Assembly (NCBI GenBank): GCA_031258375.1
Contig: JAIRMX010000064.1
Location: 1-7,671 of the forward strand
Length of the DNA: 7,671 nt
Reading direction: 5' to 3'
Origin: Elusimicrobiota bacterium
GTDB taxonomy: Bacteria > Elusimicrobiota > Elusimicrobia > Elusimicrobiales > Elusimicrobiaceae
Below the pieces are notes generated by a model, which did not search any database, was not told the origin of the DNA, and saw nothing but the letters and a program-made list of their open reading frames with translations. Below, in pieces: positions 1 to 6,640 of the stretch. The translations under genes and the position numbers were made by a program. Each line of letters begins with the position of its first letter. Within the stretch, counting starts at the first letter, position 1.

Positions 1-545
1 TTGCCGGCGGAATAACAATAGGTATGACTATGGGCTGGATTTTGGAAAAAGCGGGAATGTCGGCATATCTTGAACAGGCTTTAAGCGAAGAGTCGGAGTT
101 TGCGATATTTAATAATTTAAAAGACCGCTTTAAATTCGGTTTCAACGAAGGCGGCGATATTGTGAAAAAACTTTGGCATTGGATACTTGCCGGAGTGGCT
201 TTGGGCGCGGTGATAAATAATTATGTGCCGGAGGAAATAGTTTTAAAAGCCGCCGGATTTGGCGGAGCGTTCAGCGTGCCTATCGTCGCGCTGCTCGGCG
301 CGCCTGTTTACGGAAGCTGCGCCGGAGTAGTGCCGGCGGCTTTAATATTTTTCGGCAAGCCTATAGCGCTTGGCACTACGCTTGCGTTTTTAATGTCGGT
401 ATCGGCAATGAGTTTGCCGGAGGCCGTAATGTTGCGCGGAGCTATGAAACTTAAACTGCTACTTGCGTTTTTCTTTTGCGTTTGGCTTGGAATAGTTATA
501 CTCGGATATTTTATAAATCTAGTTTCGCCTTATCTGATAAATTAG
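1..545 (+). CDS. Permease, YraQ/ArsP-like (DUF318) family, C-terminal part (5' truncated)
   Basis: The reading frame is open from the window edge (first full codon at position 3) to TAG at 543-545, so the gene begins upstream. The first visible residues (AGGITIGMTMGWILEKAGM) already match the inside of the family, so the ATG at 24 is probably not the true start. The visible part holds about three hydrophobic helices. The segment GAPVYGSCAGVVPAALIFFG, followed by LGTTLAFLMSVSAMSLPEAV, resembles the conserved second half of DUF318 permeases. There small residues and SLPE precede a basic loop (MLRGAMKLK) and a last helix ending in GYFIN. Members sit in the inner membrane; some export organoarsenicals, but the substrate of this protein cannot be told. 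The gene converges with the next one, with 9 bases between their stop codons and no terminator hairpin between them. The family call is from recalled family patterns, not a search. Confidence 0.8.
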   Translation, partial: AGGITIGMTMGWILEKAGMSAYLEQALSEESEFAIFNNLKDRFKFGFNEGGDIVKKLWHWILAGVALGAVINNYVPEEIVLKAAGFGGAFSVPIVALLGAPVYGSCAGVVPAALIFFGKPIALGTTLAFLMSVSAMSLPEAVMLRGAMKLKLLLAFFFCVWLGIVILGYFINLVSPYLIN

Positions 546-554
546 CGTGCGTAT

Positions 555-1757
555 TTATTCGCTTATTATGCTGCTAGGCAGATTTTTATCGCGTTTTTTC
601 GGCTTAGACGACGATTTTTTTAATTCGCTTAAAACTTCCAAAATATCGTCTTCTTTACGCTCTGCTTCGGATAAATCTTCCAAGAAAGACTCTTCTTTGA
701 CTTCTTCTCTTTTAAATTCTCGCAGCACTCCGGCTCGTCCTGCGGGCGCTATAGCCGGCATATTTGTATCCGTGGGCAGACGTTCGGTAATATCTACGGC
801 TTTCACATTATTGAAAAACTCCGTAAATTCGTGCGAGCCTCCTTCCGCCTCCGCCCGCTCGGGCGCCAGCTCTATTTTATCTTCGGCCGGATTAGCCTCC
901 TGAGAGAGTTCGGTATTTAAAAACAACACGGTCATATAAGAGTTTAAAAAAGCCGCTGCAAGCACGGCAAAAACAGCGTTTGCCGCCAAAAATAAAACGG
1001 CGGGCAAAAGAAGTTTAATTCCGGCAAATAACACAAACGGGCCTATTGCGCGCGCGGTTTCAAAAGCTTCGCCAATTGACGAAGGAAAGCAAAAATATAA
1101 TGCGACAATCGATAAAATTGTCGCCGCGGCGTAAAGCGCGCAAAAAATAAAAAAGCCGGATAAAGTTTTTAAAAACGCTCCCGCCCACTCGTCTTTAAGC
1201 ATCAGAAAAGTATATTTAAAAGTTTTAAAAACATCGCTTCCTCTAAACAGCAACGCCATAGTATAAAAACCAAAATAAAGTATCACGCCGGCGCACCATA
1301 CGCTTAATACGGAGCCGTAAACGATAAAAGATATTATTCCGTCTTCGTAGTTCAGCCTTGTCAAAATAATAAATATAAAAACGGCCGCAAAAACGGCGAT
1401 AAACATTTTAGGCAATGACAGGAGAGATTTTTCCACCGCGTCTAAAACGCAAAGAGTTTTGGTATTTAAAAAATCATAAGCGGCGCGCAACATTGAAAGC
1501 GTCATAACAATATATACGAATAATAAGAACGCAAGAGTAAACGCGGCTGCGGCGTTTACAAATATATTTTTGGAAGACGGAGCGAAAACAAACCACGGCG
1601 TAATCGCGCAAAACGTGCATAAAAAAAACAATAGCGCAATTTTCAAACATACCGGCAATATCTTATACCATACGTAAAAAGATATTTTTAGTATTGCGCC
1701 CGCGGACAAACGTTCCCTTTTAACTTTCGTGATATCCATATAAAATTTATTTGCCAC
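555..1757 (-). CDS. Polytopic membrane protein with charged cytoplasmic tail, function unknown
   Basis: This is a 400-residue protein that I do not recognise. About six hydrophobic segments can be seen near residues 33-58, 66-90, 118-135, 143-172, 197-222 and 235-275. From about 285 onward the chain is hydrophilic, rich in Glu and Lys, and ends in a Lys/Ser-rich stretch (KKSSSKPKKRDK), presumably cytoplasmic. Architecturally it resembles the loosely defined membrane proteins with repeated amphipathic and hydrophobic blocks (DUF975-like or GlpQ-membrane-domain-like), but no signature motif is visible. The reading frame starts with GTG at 1755-1757. An ATG at 1737-1739 would give MDITKVKRERL and is an equally good start; neither has a strong Shine-Dalgarno sequence. 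It is transcribed alone, divergently from the ECF gene and convergently with the permease. The gene itself is secure from its length and helix pattern; its role is not. Confidence 0.8.
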   Translation of the reverse strand: MANKFYMDITKVKRERLSAGAILKISFYVWYKILPVCLKIALLFFLCTFCAITPWFVFAPSSKNIFVNAAAAFTLAFLLFVYIVMTLSMLRAAYDFLNTKTLCVLDAVEKSLLSLPKMFIAVFAAVFIFIILTRLNYEDGIISFIVYGSVLSVWCAGVILYFGFYTMALLFRGSDVFKTFKYTFLMLKDEWAGAFLKTLSGFFIFCALYAAATILSIVALYFCFPSSIGEAFETARAIGPFVLFAGIKLLLPAVLFLAANAVFAVLAAAFLNSYMTVLFLNTELSQEANPAEDKIELAPERAEAEGGSHEFTEFFNNVKAVDITERLPTDTNMPAIAPAGRAGVLREFKREEVKEESFLEDLSEAERKEDDILEVLSELKKSSSKPKKRDKNLPSSIISE

Positions 1758-1850
1758 GCTATAATATTAGAAGCGTCTAGAATTATTATATAAAATAATA
1801 CGGAGCATTTGAATAAAAATGTATAATAATAAAAACGGAGGAAATATTTT
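1758..1850. promoter_or_regulatory. Divergent promoter region
   Basis: The 93 AT-rich bases separate the start codons of two divergent genes. On the + strand a perfect TATAAT lies at 1822-1827 with no good -35 box, followed by GGAGG at 1837-1841, nine bases before the ATG at 1851. On the - strand TATAAT (ATTATA on +) lies at 1785-1790 with a weak TTCAAA at the -35 position (1808-1813, 17-base spacing), which would give a leader of about 20 bases before the GTG at 1757. These are consensus matches by eye; in such AT-rich DNA chance TATAAT boxes are common. There is no room for a large riboswitch. Confidence 0.45.
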
Positions 1851-2363
1851 ATGAATGCTTTCACAATCTCCGCGCCTGTTCTGCCAAGCGCTACAAAAAA
1901 AGCTTTAATTCTTCAAAGCCTGCTTTTGGCCTGTGCGGTATTTTTGCCGTCTTTGTGTCATTTGGCCGGTTTTAACGCCAGAGCGCTTTTGCCTATGCAC
2001 TGGCCGGTTTTAATATGCGCTCTAGTTTACGGGTACAGGGCCGGAGCGTTTTTAGCGGCGGCTTCGATAGCGTTTTCATACATGCTGAGCGGCATGCCGC
2101 CTTTTCCTATGATATTTGTTATGCTGGGTGAAATGCTCGCGTACGGTTTTATCGCGGGTTTGCTGAGAGAGGAGTTTAAGCTAAATTACGCAATTTCTCT
2201 TGCCGGCGCAATTATAGCCGGTAGAATTGCTTATTTGATTTTGGCTTATTTTATACTTTTAAAATTTACGCCGCTAAGCCTTACGGCCGGCGCTTACGCA
2301 GTTTTAGCCCAGCTTATTTTAATTCCTTTTATCTCTTCGAAATGGACAAAAAATCTACAATAA
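1851..2363 (+). CDS. ECF transporter S component (vitamin-type uptake), substrate unknown
   Basis: The protein is 170 residues long and almost wholly hydrophobic, with five or six membrane helices, which is the usual size of the substrate-binding S component of energy-coupling-factor transporters. LPMHWPVL at residues 47-54, then GYRAGAFLAAAS, then SGMPPFP at 80-86, matches the pattern seen in the ECF_trnsprt (PF12822-like) group, where a PMH-P motif precedes a G-rich helix and a GMPP turn. Such proteins bind a vitamin or similar small molecule and work with a shared EcfA/EcfA'/EcfT module, none of which is encoded in this window. A strong GGAGG at 1837-1841 supports the ATG start. The last 22 bases overlap the methyltransferase gene. 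Which ligand it binds cannot be read from the sequence. Confidence 0.75.
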   Translation: MNAFTISAPVLPSATKKALILQSLLLACAVFLPSLCHLAGFNARALLPMHWPVLICALVYGYRAGAFLAAASIAFSYMLSGMPPFPMIFVMLGEMLAYGFIAGLLREEFKLNYAISLAGAIIAGRIAYLILAYFILLKFTPLSLTAGAYAVLAQLILIPFISSKWTKNLQ

Positions 2364-2938
2364 AATTTTTTGACGATTTGGCTCAAGAATGGGATTCTCG
2401 CGAGAATCCCGTTTTTAACGCCAGAATTAGCGGGCATATAAAAAACGCAAGCATAAAAAAAGGCGATATAATCGCGGACGTCGGCTGCGGAACGGGCATT
2501 TTATATCCCTACTTCGAACTTGCGGGAGCGGCTTCGGTTTTGTGCGTGGATATTTCCCCCAAAATGATAGCGGAACTGAAAAAGAAATATCCTCTCGCAG
2601 ATACTCTAGCGGCGGATTTTGACGAAGCGGCTCTGCCTTTGGATTATTTTGATAAAGTAATTATTTTTAACGCTTTTGCGCATTTTGAAAACAAAGAAGC
2701 TACCGCCGCCAAAGCGCGTAAAATACTTAAAAGCGGCGGCGGATTTTATATCATACACTCTTTAACCCGCGCCGAATTGGCAAAAGCGCACGAAGCGAAA
2801 GCTGGATTGGATAAAGATATTATTCCGACGAAAATCGAAATGAGAGAAATTTTTACCTCGGCCGGTTTTGAAAATATTTTATTGAAAGAAGACGAAAGCG
2901 GTTGCTTTTTCAGCGCGAAAAAAATTAATCAGGAATAA
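2342..2938 (+). CDS. Class I SAM-dependent methyltransferase
   Basis: This 198-residue protein has the Rossmann-type methyltransferase fold. The N-terminal FFDDLAQEWDS (residues 9-19) is typical of small-molecule methyltransferases in the UbiE/Methyltransf_11 style. Motif I, DVGCGTG, is at 46-52, and the acidic end of strand 2 that binds the SAM ribose is D70 in LCVDIS. D92 follows in the AADFD stretch, and NAFAHF at 110-115 resembles the motif IV/post-IV region. The C-terminal EIFTSAGFENI is the common last helix-strand. The acceptor substrate is unknown. The ATG lies inside the end of the ECF gene (22-base overlap, different frame) without a clear Shine-Dalgarno sequence, so translation is probably coupled. 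The pairing suggests that the imported molecule, or a product of it, is methylated, but this is inference only. Confidence 0.88.
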   Translation: MDKKSTIKFFDDLAQEWDSRENPVFNARISGHIKNASIKKGDIIADVGCGTGILYPYFELAGAASVLCVDISPKMIAELKKKYPLADTLAADFDEAALPLDYFDKVIIFNAFAHFENKEATAAKARKILKSGGGFYIIHSLTRAELAKAHEAKAGLDKDIIPTKIEMREIFTSAGFENILLKEDESGCFFSAKKINQE

Positions 2939-3010
2939 GAGATAAATATTATGCCCGGCGTGTCCTGTTAAATAGTTCCTTACAACATATAATGTAAAGC
3001 CGCAGTTTTC

Positions 3011-3043
3011 TCAATTATAAATTAATTTCCGATTCTATTTTTA
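3011..3043 (+). repeat. Dispersed intergenic repeat, copy 1
   Basis: The 33 bases starting TCAATTATAAATTAATTTCC match 6462-6494 at 32 of 33 positions (one C/T change at 3035). A more diverged copy lies at 6284-6305. A match of this length between two non-coding regions 3.4 kb apart is unlikely by chance even in AT-rich DNA. The flanks differ, apart from a GCAGTTTTCTC stretch just before this copy whose reverse complement occurs at 6435-6445. Confidence 0.7.
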
Positions 3044-3085
3044 CTTTTTCCCACGCCGTCATATCCGCACCCGATAGATAAAAAC

Positions 3086-3136
3086 ATTCAAGGGTTAACT
3101 CCCGCGGGTATCCATTTTAACAGCTTTAACTTGAAT
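3086..3136. other. Inverted repeat (possible RNA stem-loop)
   Basis: ATTCAAG (3086-3092), then GG, then TTAA (3095-3098), pairs with TTAACTTGAAT at 3126-3136. This gives an 11-base-pair stem with a two-base bulge. The loop carries the perfect palindrome CCCGCGGG at 3101-3108. There is no T-tract after it, so it is not a standard terminator. It could be a leader or regulator structure, or chance. Confidence 0.35.
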
Positions 3137-3249
3137 ATCCGATTACTACTTTCGGCAATGCTCATACAACAAATTTAACGCTCTCAGCGTCAATTCGACA
3201 TAATTTAAATAATTCCCGCCAAATTGATTTTACGCTCGCAAGGACAAGC

Positions 3250-3265
3250 TATAATGTAATATAAT
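3250..3265 (+). promoter_or_regulatory. Probable -10 region of the plsY operon
   Basis: Two perfect TATAAT boxes overlap this span, at 3250-3255 and 3260-3265, directly ahead of the plsY ATG at 3272. The first would give a leader of about ten bases and the second an almost leaderless transcript. No Shine-Dalgarno sequence is present, which agrees with a very short leader. A TTGATT at 3224-3229 is a possible -35 box, but at 20 bases it is too far for a good sigma-70 promoter. Confidence 0.4.
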
Positions 3266-3271
3266 ATATTT

Positions 3272-3886
3272 ATGTTGATAAATATATCGTTAGTTTTAGC
3301 AAGTTATTTGTTGGGAGCAATCCCGTCCGGTTATTTGATAACTAAAAAAATCAAGGGTTTTGACATAAGAGATCACGGCTCCGGCAACCCGGGCGCGGCA
3401 AACGTTTATCGCGTCGTCGGGAAATGGCCCGGCGTAATCACTTTTTTATGCGACGCCGCCAAAGGAGCGGCGGCCGTTTTAATCGCAAAACATTTTGCGC
3501 CGCAGCAAGCGCAGGATACTCTTGCGATTATCTGCGGTTTTGCAGCCATTTGCGCGCATATGTGGACTATATTCCTTAAACTGCGCGGCGGTAAAGGCGT
3601 GGCAACATCCGCAGGAGTATTCGGCGCATTGCTTCCTTTGCCCACATTATTTGCTCTTATAACTTTTGCAATAGTAGTATGGCGCACCGGCAGAATATCG
3701 CCCGGCTCTATTTTAGCGGCCGTAGTATTGCCCTTAAGCAGCTATTTTTTCGGCGGGCATCCGCCAAGCTACTCTATACTGGCCACTGTCGTAGGAGCAA
3801 TAGTGATATATAGACATATCCCGAATATAAAACGTATGCTTAATAAGGAAGAGCTTAAGTTTGAGGACGGCTCCAAAAAAATATGA
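3272..3886 (+). CDS. plsY: Acyl-phosphate:glycerol-3-phosphate acyltransferase PlsY
   Basis: PlsY is an inner-membrane enzyme that moves the acyl chain of acyl-phosphate to glycerol-3-phosphate, making lysophosphatidic acid, the first step of phospholipid synthesis. The three family motifs are clear. LLGAIPSGYL (13-22) leads into GSGNPGAANVYR at 36-47, the second is LRGGKGVAT at 104-112, and the third is RHIPNIKRML at 181-190. The length of 204 residues is normal for the family and the hydrophobic segments fit its multi-pass topology. The start gives the usual short N-terminus; no ribosome binding site precedes it. The stop codon overlaps the start of the following pilin gene as ATGA (3883-3886). 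GpsA, which supplies the substrate, is encoded one gene further on, so the operon joins two steps of one pathway. Confidence 0.96.
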   Translation: MLINISLVLASYLLGAIPSGYLITKKIKGFDIRDHGSGNPGAANVYRVVGKWPGVITFLCDAAKGAAAVLIAKHFAPQQAQDTLAIICGFAAICAHMWTIFLKLRGGKGVATSAGVFGALLPLPTLFALITFAIVVWRTGRISPGSILAAVVLPLSSYFFGGHPPSYSILATVVGAIVIYRHIPNIKRMLNKEELKFEDGSKKI

Positions 3887-4362
3887 AGAAAGAAGGCTTT
3901 ACTTTAATCGAACTTCTTGTTGTTGTTCTCATCATAGGCATTCTTGCCGCGATTGCTTTGCCGCAGTATTTCAAAGCGGTGGAAAAAACTCGCGGAACCG
4001 AGGCAATCGTAATATTAAAAAATTGGGCCGACGCAATTAGTGTGCGCTATCTGTATGACGGAGAATTGATCCAAGTGCCGGATATAAAAAGCAAAATAGA
4101 TATCGAAATACCGGACAGTAATAATTTTGACTATAGCGTTCTAAGCAGAACCGACAGCGAGGTCTGCATACAAGCAAGAAAAAAGGCTAACGGAAACATC
4201 CTTACAAATGAAAAATATCTGCGTTTTGTTTATTGTTTAACCGGAAACGCCAGATTAACAAGTAAACATTGCACAGATGGAACAAACGGCAACACCTGCA
4301 AAATTTTCGACGCAACATCGGCTTGCCGTCCTGTTCCCGAAGGAGCGCAATGTTCGTTCTAA
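3883..4362 (+). CDS. Type IV prepilin / pseudopilin (first of two)
   Basis: This 159-residue protein has a class III prepilin signal: a five-residue leader MKKEG, then FTLIE with cleavage predicted between G5 and F6, and the conserved glutamate at mature position 5 (E10). The hydrophobic helix runs to about residue 27 and ends in ALPQY. The rest is a globular head with six cysteines (95, 118, 130, 139, 148, 157), enough for three disulfides after export. A prepilin peptidase would cut and methylate it before assembly into a pilus or pseudopilus; no pilus machinery is encoded nearby. It starts within the plsY stop codon (ATGA) with no clear ribosome binding site, so translation is probably coupled. 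Which fibre it belongs to, and whether it is major or minor, cannot be told. Confidence 0.93.
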   Translation: MKKEGFTLIELLVVVLIIGILAAIALPQYFKAVEKTRGTEAIVILKNWADAISVRYLYDGELIQVPDIKSKIDIEIPDSNNFDYSVLSRTDSEVCIQARKKANGNILTNEKYLRFVYCLTGNARLTSKHCTDGTNGNTCKIFDATSACRPVPEGAQCSF

Positions 4363-4390
4363 ATTTTATAACAGTGTTGATGGATTAAAA

Positions 4391-5377
4391 ATGCAGCTAA
4401 ATAAAATTACAGTGCTTGGCGCCGGAGTGTGGGGCGGCGTTATCGCGCGGCATCTTGCCAATATAGGCTTTAAAGTTTGGCTTTGGGAATATTCCAAAGA
4501 ACTTTTGCAAAGCATACAAAAAAGCGGCGGCGCTCATCCCAATATTCCGGATTTCAAATTCCCCTCATCCGTCGTGCTTACCGATAGCGTTCAAGAAGCC
4601 GTAAAAAATACCGATTTATTAATTTTTGTCATATCTTCAAAAGCAATACGCGGTTTTTGCAAGCAGATTAAACCGATTTTAGACGGCAGAGCCGTGCCGG
4701 TTATAAGCGCGTCCAAAGGTCTTGAGGACAAAACTTTCAAAACAATGTGCGAAATTATAGAAGAAGAGCTGCCGCAGTTAAAGGATTTGGCTTTTGCTTT
4801 CAGCGGACCTAGTTTTGCGCTTGAAGTCGCCAGAAACCTGCCGACAAAAATCAAACTTGCCGGCCATAACGGACCCGTGATGGAAAAACTCAAAAAAACT
4901 TTAAGCGCGCCGCCGATAATTTTGGAAACTTCCGCCGACAGACGCGGCGCGGAATACGGCGGAGCTATCAAAAACGTTATTGCCATAGGCTGCGGCATAT
5001 TAGACGGCATAGGCGACGGCGCAAATACAAAAGCCGCTTTGCTTACCGCCGCAATGCAGGAAATGAATACTATAATGCTCCAACAAGGCTGCACAACGCA
5101 GTCCGTTTACAGCATAAGCGGGCTTGGCGACGCTATTTTAACGGGAATGTCCGCAATTTCGCGAAACAGACGGCTCGGAGAAAAACTCGGGCAGGGTAAA
5201 ACCTTGGAAGACGCGCGCAAAGAAGTGGGAACCATAGCCGAAGGCGCAAATTCCGTGCAAAGCGTTTATGACTTGATACAAAAAGACAATTTGGAATGCC
5301 CGGTTATAACTTCAATTTGGCAAATCGTCATCAAAGCGGCAAACCCGCAAATATTAATGAAAGCTTTAGGATTTTAA
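4391..5377 (+). CDS. gpsA: Glycerol-3-phosphate dehydrogenase [NAD(P)+]
   Basis: GpsA reduces dihydroxyacetone phosphate to sn-glycerol-3-phosphate in the cytoplasm, supplying the backbone for phospholipids. The nucleotide-binding motif GAGVWGG is at residues 10-16. ISASKGLE carries a conserved lysine (K109), SGPSFALEVARNLPT is the family signature, and YGGAIKNVIAIGCGILDG carries the catalytic lysine (K194). SGLGDAILT followed by SRNRRLGEKLGQGK binds the substrate and cofactor. The length of 328 residues is normal. The frame is open back to 4277, but that extension overlaps the pilin gene and is not like GpsA. The ATG at 4391 gives the standard N-terminus, with a weak GGATT ahead of it. Its product is the substrate of PlsY, encoded two genes upstream. 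Confidence 0.97.
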   Translation: MQLNKITVLGAGVWGGVIARHLANIGFKVWLWEYSKELLQSIQKSGGAHPNIPDFKFPSSVVLTDSVQEAVKNTDLLIFVISSKAIRGFCKQIKPILDGRAVPVISASKGLEDKTFKTMCEIIEEELPQLKDLAFAFSGPSFALEVARNLPTKIKLAGHNGPVMEKLKKTLSAPPIILETSADRRGAEYGGAIKNVIAIGCGILDGIGDGANTKAALLTAAMQEMNTIMLQQGCTTQSVYSISGLGDAILTGMSAISRNRRLGEKLGQGKTLEDARKEVGTIAEGANSVQSVYDLIQKDNLECPVITSIWQIVIKAANPQILMKALGF

Positions 5378-5389
5378 AGCACGGCGCGT

Positions 5390-6121
5390 ATGAAAATAAT
5401 AAAATGCCGATTCGTTTTATTAATTATATGCGCTTTTTTATTTGCAATCAGCGCGACGGCGCAAGACGGGATAACAATCAGGAACAAAACGGTTATATGC
5501 GGCAGTTACAATCTGCCGCGGGATATTATTCAAAAAAATATTTTTTTACTTTTCTATTATTATCTGCAAGGCAAACGGGATTTATTGATTTTAGTAGATA
5601 AAAATAATCGACTGCCGGCAAATTACGCGCCAAAAGATTTAGAGCGGATAGAAAATACGAAACACTATCTTCGCGCCGAAGCAAAGCAACAATTCAGCGC
5701 GATGATTGAAGCGGCGCGGCAATCCGGAATTATATTATATCCGGTTTCGACTTACCGCACTTTTGAATATCAGAAAAATCTCTTTGAGCGCAGCGTAAAA
5801 ACGCGCGGAATAGAACACGCGCAGAGATACGTGGCGCGCGCGGGCGAGTCCCAGCATCAGCTCGGCCTTGCCGCGGATATTAACGGCACGGAAACTTATT
5901 TTGAAAAAACTCTTGCTTTTAAATGGCTTCTGAAAAATGCGGGCAAATACGGGTTTAGTTTGTCTTTTCCAAAAGACAAAGAAAAAGAAACGGGTTATGC
6001 TTACGAACCTTGGCATTGGCGATATGTAACGCCGGAAGGGGTAAAAATGCAAAATGATTTTTTTGACGGCAGCCAGCATAAAATGCTTTCTTTCTTTAAA
6101 CAATGTTTATATAATCAATAA
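5390..6121 (+). CDS. D-alanyl-D-alanine carboxypeptidase, VanY/M15B family, secreted
   Basis: The 243-residue protein begins with a signal peptide: basic MKIIKCR, a hydrophobic core to about residue 20, and a likely cut after SATA (24/25). The zinc peptidase domain follows. SQHQLGLAADING supplies H156 and D163 in the HxxxxxxD arrangement, and YEPWHWRYV supplies E206 (catalytic base) and H209 (third zinc ligand). STYRTFEYQ at about 122-130 matches the family's S-YR motif region. All expected active-site residues are present, so it should be active. The role is trimming of the terminal D-Ala from peptidoglycan stem peptides in the periplasm; glycopeptide resistance should not be assumed, because no vanR/S/H/A genes are present. 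It starts 12 bases after gpsA with a poor ribosome binding site and is probably the last gene of the operon. Confidence 0.92.
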   Translation: MKIIKCRFVLLIICAFLFAISATAQDGITIRNKTVICGSYNLPRDIIQKNIFLLFYYYLQGKRDLLILVDKNNRLPANYAPKDLERIENTKHYLRAEAKQQFSAMIEAARQSGIILYPVSTYRTFEYQKNLFERSVKTRGIEHAQRYVARAGESQHQLGLAADINGTETYFEKTLAFKWLLKNAGKYGFSLSFPKDKEKETGYAYEPWHWRYVTPEGVKMQNDFFDGSQHKMLSFFKQCLYNQ

Positions 6122-6229
6122 TAAATCAATAAAGTTTATGATATAATTAATTATGGTTTACATTAAGTTTTTTTAAATACTGGAAAATAATTGTATGAAA
6201 AACAAAAAAATTCTTTTAGGAAGAGAGTA

Positions 6230-6305
<76 letters not shown>

Positions 6306-6307
6306 TT

Positions 6308-6326
6308 CTCTCTTTTGTAAAGAGAG
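6308..6326. repeat. Perfect palindrome, 8-bp stem, 3-base loop
   Basis: CTCTCTTT (6308-6315), loop TGT, AAAGAGAG (6319-6326). It lies just after the tetranucleotide repeat and has the same geometry as the hairpin at 6419-6437. The right arm resembles the AGGAAGAGAG before the tetranucleotide repeat: 6211-6227 and 6310-6326 match at 13 of 17 positions. Confidence 0.6.
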
Positions 6327-6403
6327 CGGGAGACTTAGGAACGCAAGTTCATAAGTCGGAAGAAAGATTTAAGGGCAGTTCTAACAACAATATTAAATCC
6401 CTC

Positions 6404-6437
6404 GCCGCTAAAGCGGCACTCCCTTTACTAAAGGGAG
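6404..6437. repeat. Paired hairpins, palindromic repeat element
   Basis: Two perfect hairpins lie almost back to back: GCCGC-TAAA-GCGGC at 6404-6417 and CTCCCTTT-ACT-AAAGGGAG at 6419-6437. The surrounding text (ATCCCTCGCCGCTAAAGCGG, then CACTCCCTTTACTAAAGGGA) is like the short palindromic repeats scattered between genes of many gut bacteria. It has no coding capacity and would need a transposase from elsewhere if mobile. Membership of a known family is inferred from memory, not from a search. Confidence 0.6.
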
Positions 6438-6461
6438 AAAACTGCGATTTCATTTATTTTT

Positions 6462-6494
6462 TCAATTATAAATTAATTTCCGATTTTATTTTTA
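6462..6494 (+). repeat. Dispersed intergenic repeat, copy 2
   Basis: It matches 3011-3043 at 32 of 33 positions (T at 6486 where copy 1 has C). It lies between the paired hairpins at 6404-6437 and the hairpin at 6514-6539, so here it may be part of a larger composite element. Copy 1 lacks those hairpins. Confidence 0.7.
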
Positions 6495-6513
6495 ACTTCT
6501 TTACTCCACTCCA

Positions 6514-6539
6514 CCCTCTCCCATCAAAAAGGGAGAGGG
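6514..6539. repeat. Perfect palindrome, 9-bp stem
   Basis: CCCTCTCCC (6514-6522), an eight-base loop ATCAAAAA, then GGGAGAGGG (6531-6539). The right arm can instead pair with ATTTCATCTCCC downstream: GGGAG 6531-6535 with CTCCC 6557-6561, and GAAAT 6539-6543 with ATTTC 6550-6554. The transcript could therefore fold in two exclusive ways. No T-tract follows, so this is not a simple terminator. Confidence 0.6.
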
Positions 6540-6640
6540 AAATAGAAGAATTTCATCTCCCGTCAGATAATTCGACAATAACAAAAACTAATTCCCTTTT
6601 CTCTTTTATTTTCAAATTTAATTGTTTTAGTTTAGTAAAA

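Larger units (their letters stand above)
2939..3271. other. Non-coding intergenic region of 333 bases
   Basis: I see no gene here on either strand; all frames are broken by stops. It holds a copy of a short dispersed repeat (3011-3043), an inverted repeat (3086-3136), a small hairpin with arms ACGCT/AGCGT at 3178-3190, and two similar blocks carrying TATAATGTAA. The blocks lie at 2982-2997 and 3244-3259 and match at 14 of 16 positions. The second sits just ahead of plsY and probably includes its -10 box. No U-tract terminator is seen after the methyltransferase gene. Confidence 0.6.

Noticed and set aside
547..903. 118-codon + strand frame
   Set aside because: It lies entirely antisense within the C-terminal tail of the membrane protein gene at 555-1757; Ser/Arg-rich low-complexity product with no ribosome binding site.
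3086..3136. Rho-independent terminator of the methyltransferase transcript
   Set aside because: No T-tract follows the inverted repeat and it lies about 150 bases past the stop codon.
3406..3687. 93-codon - strand frame inside plsY
   Set aside because: Shadow of the secure plsY gene; the product shows no domain.
4277..4390. N-terminal extension of gpsA back to 4277
   Set aside because: It overlaps the end of the pilin gene and the added residues are unlike GpsA; the ATG at 4391 gives the Rossmann motif at the normal place.
4591..5094. 167-codon - strand frame inside gpsA
   Set aside because: Antisense shadow of a gene whose motifs are all on the + strand.
5296..5601. 101-codon + strand frame spanning the gpsA/peptidase junction
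   Set aside because: Out of frame with two well-supported genes; no motifs.
5735..6103. 122-codon - strand frame inside the peptidase gene
   Set aside because: Antisense to the zinc-binding motifs of the M15 peptidase.
5390..6121. Vancomycin resistance gene vanY
   Set aside because: The family matches, but without vanHAX or vanRS neighbours a housekeeping peptidoglycan-trimming role is more likely.
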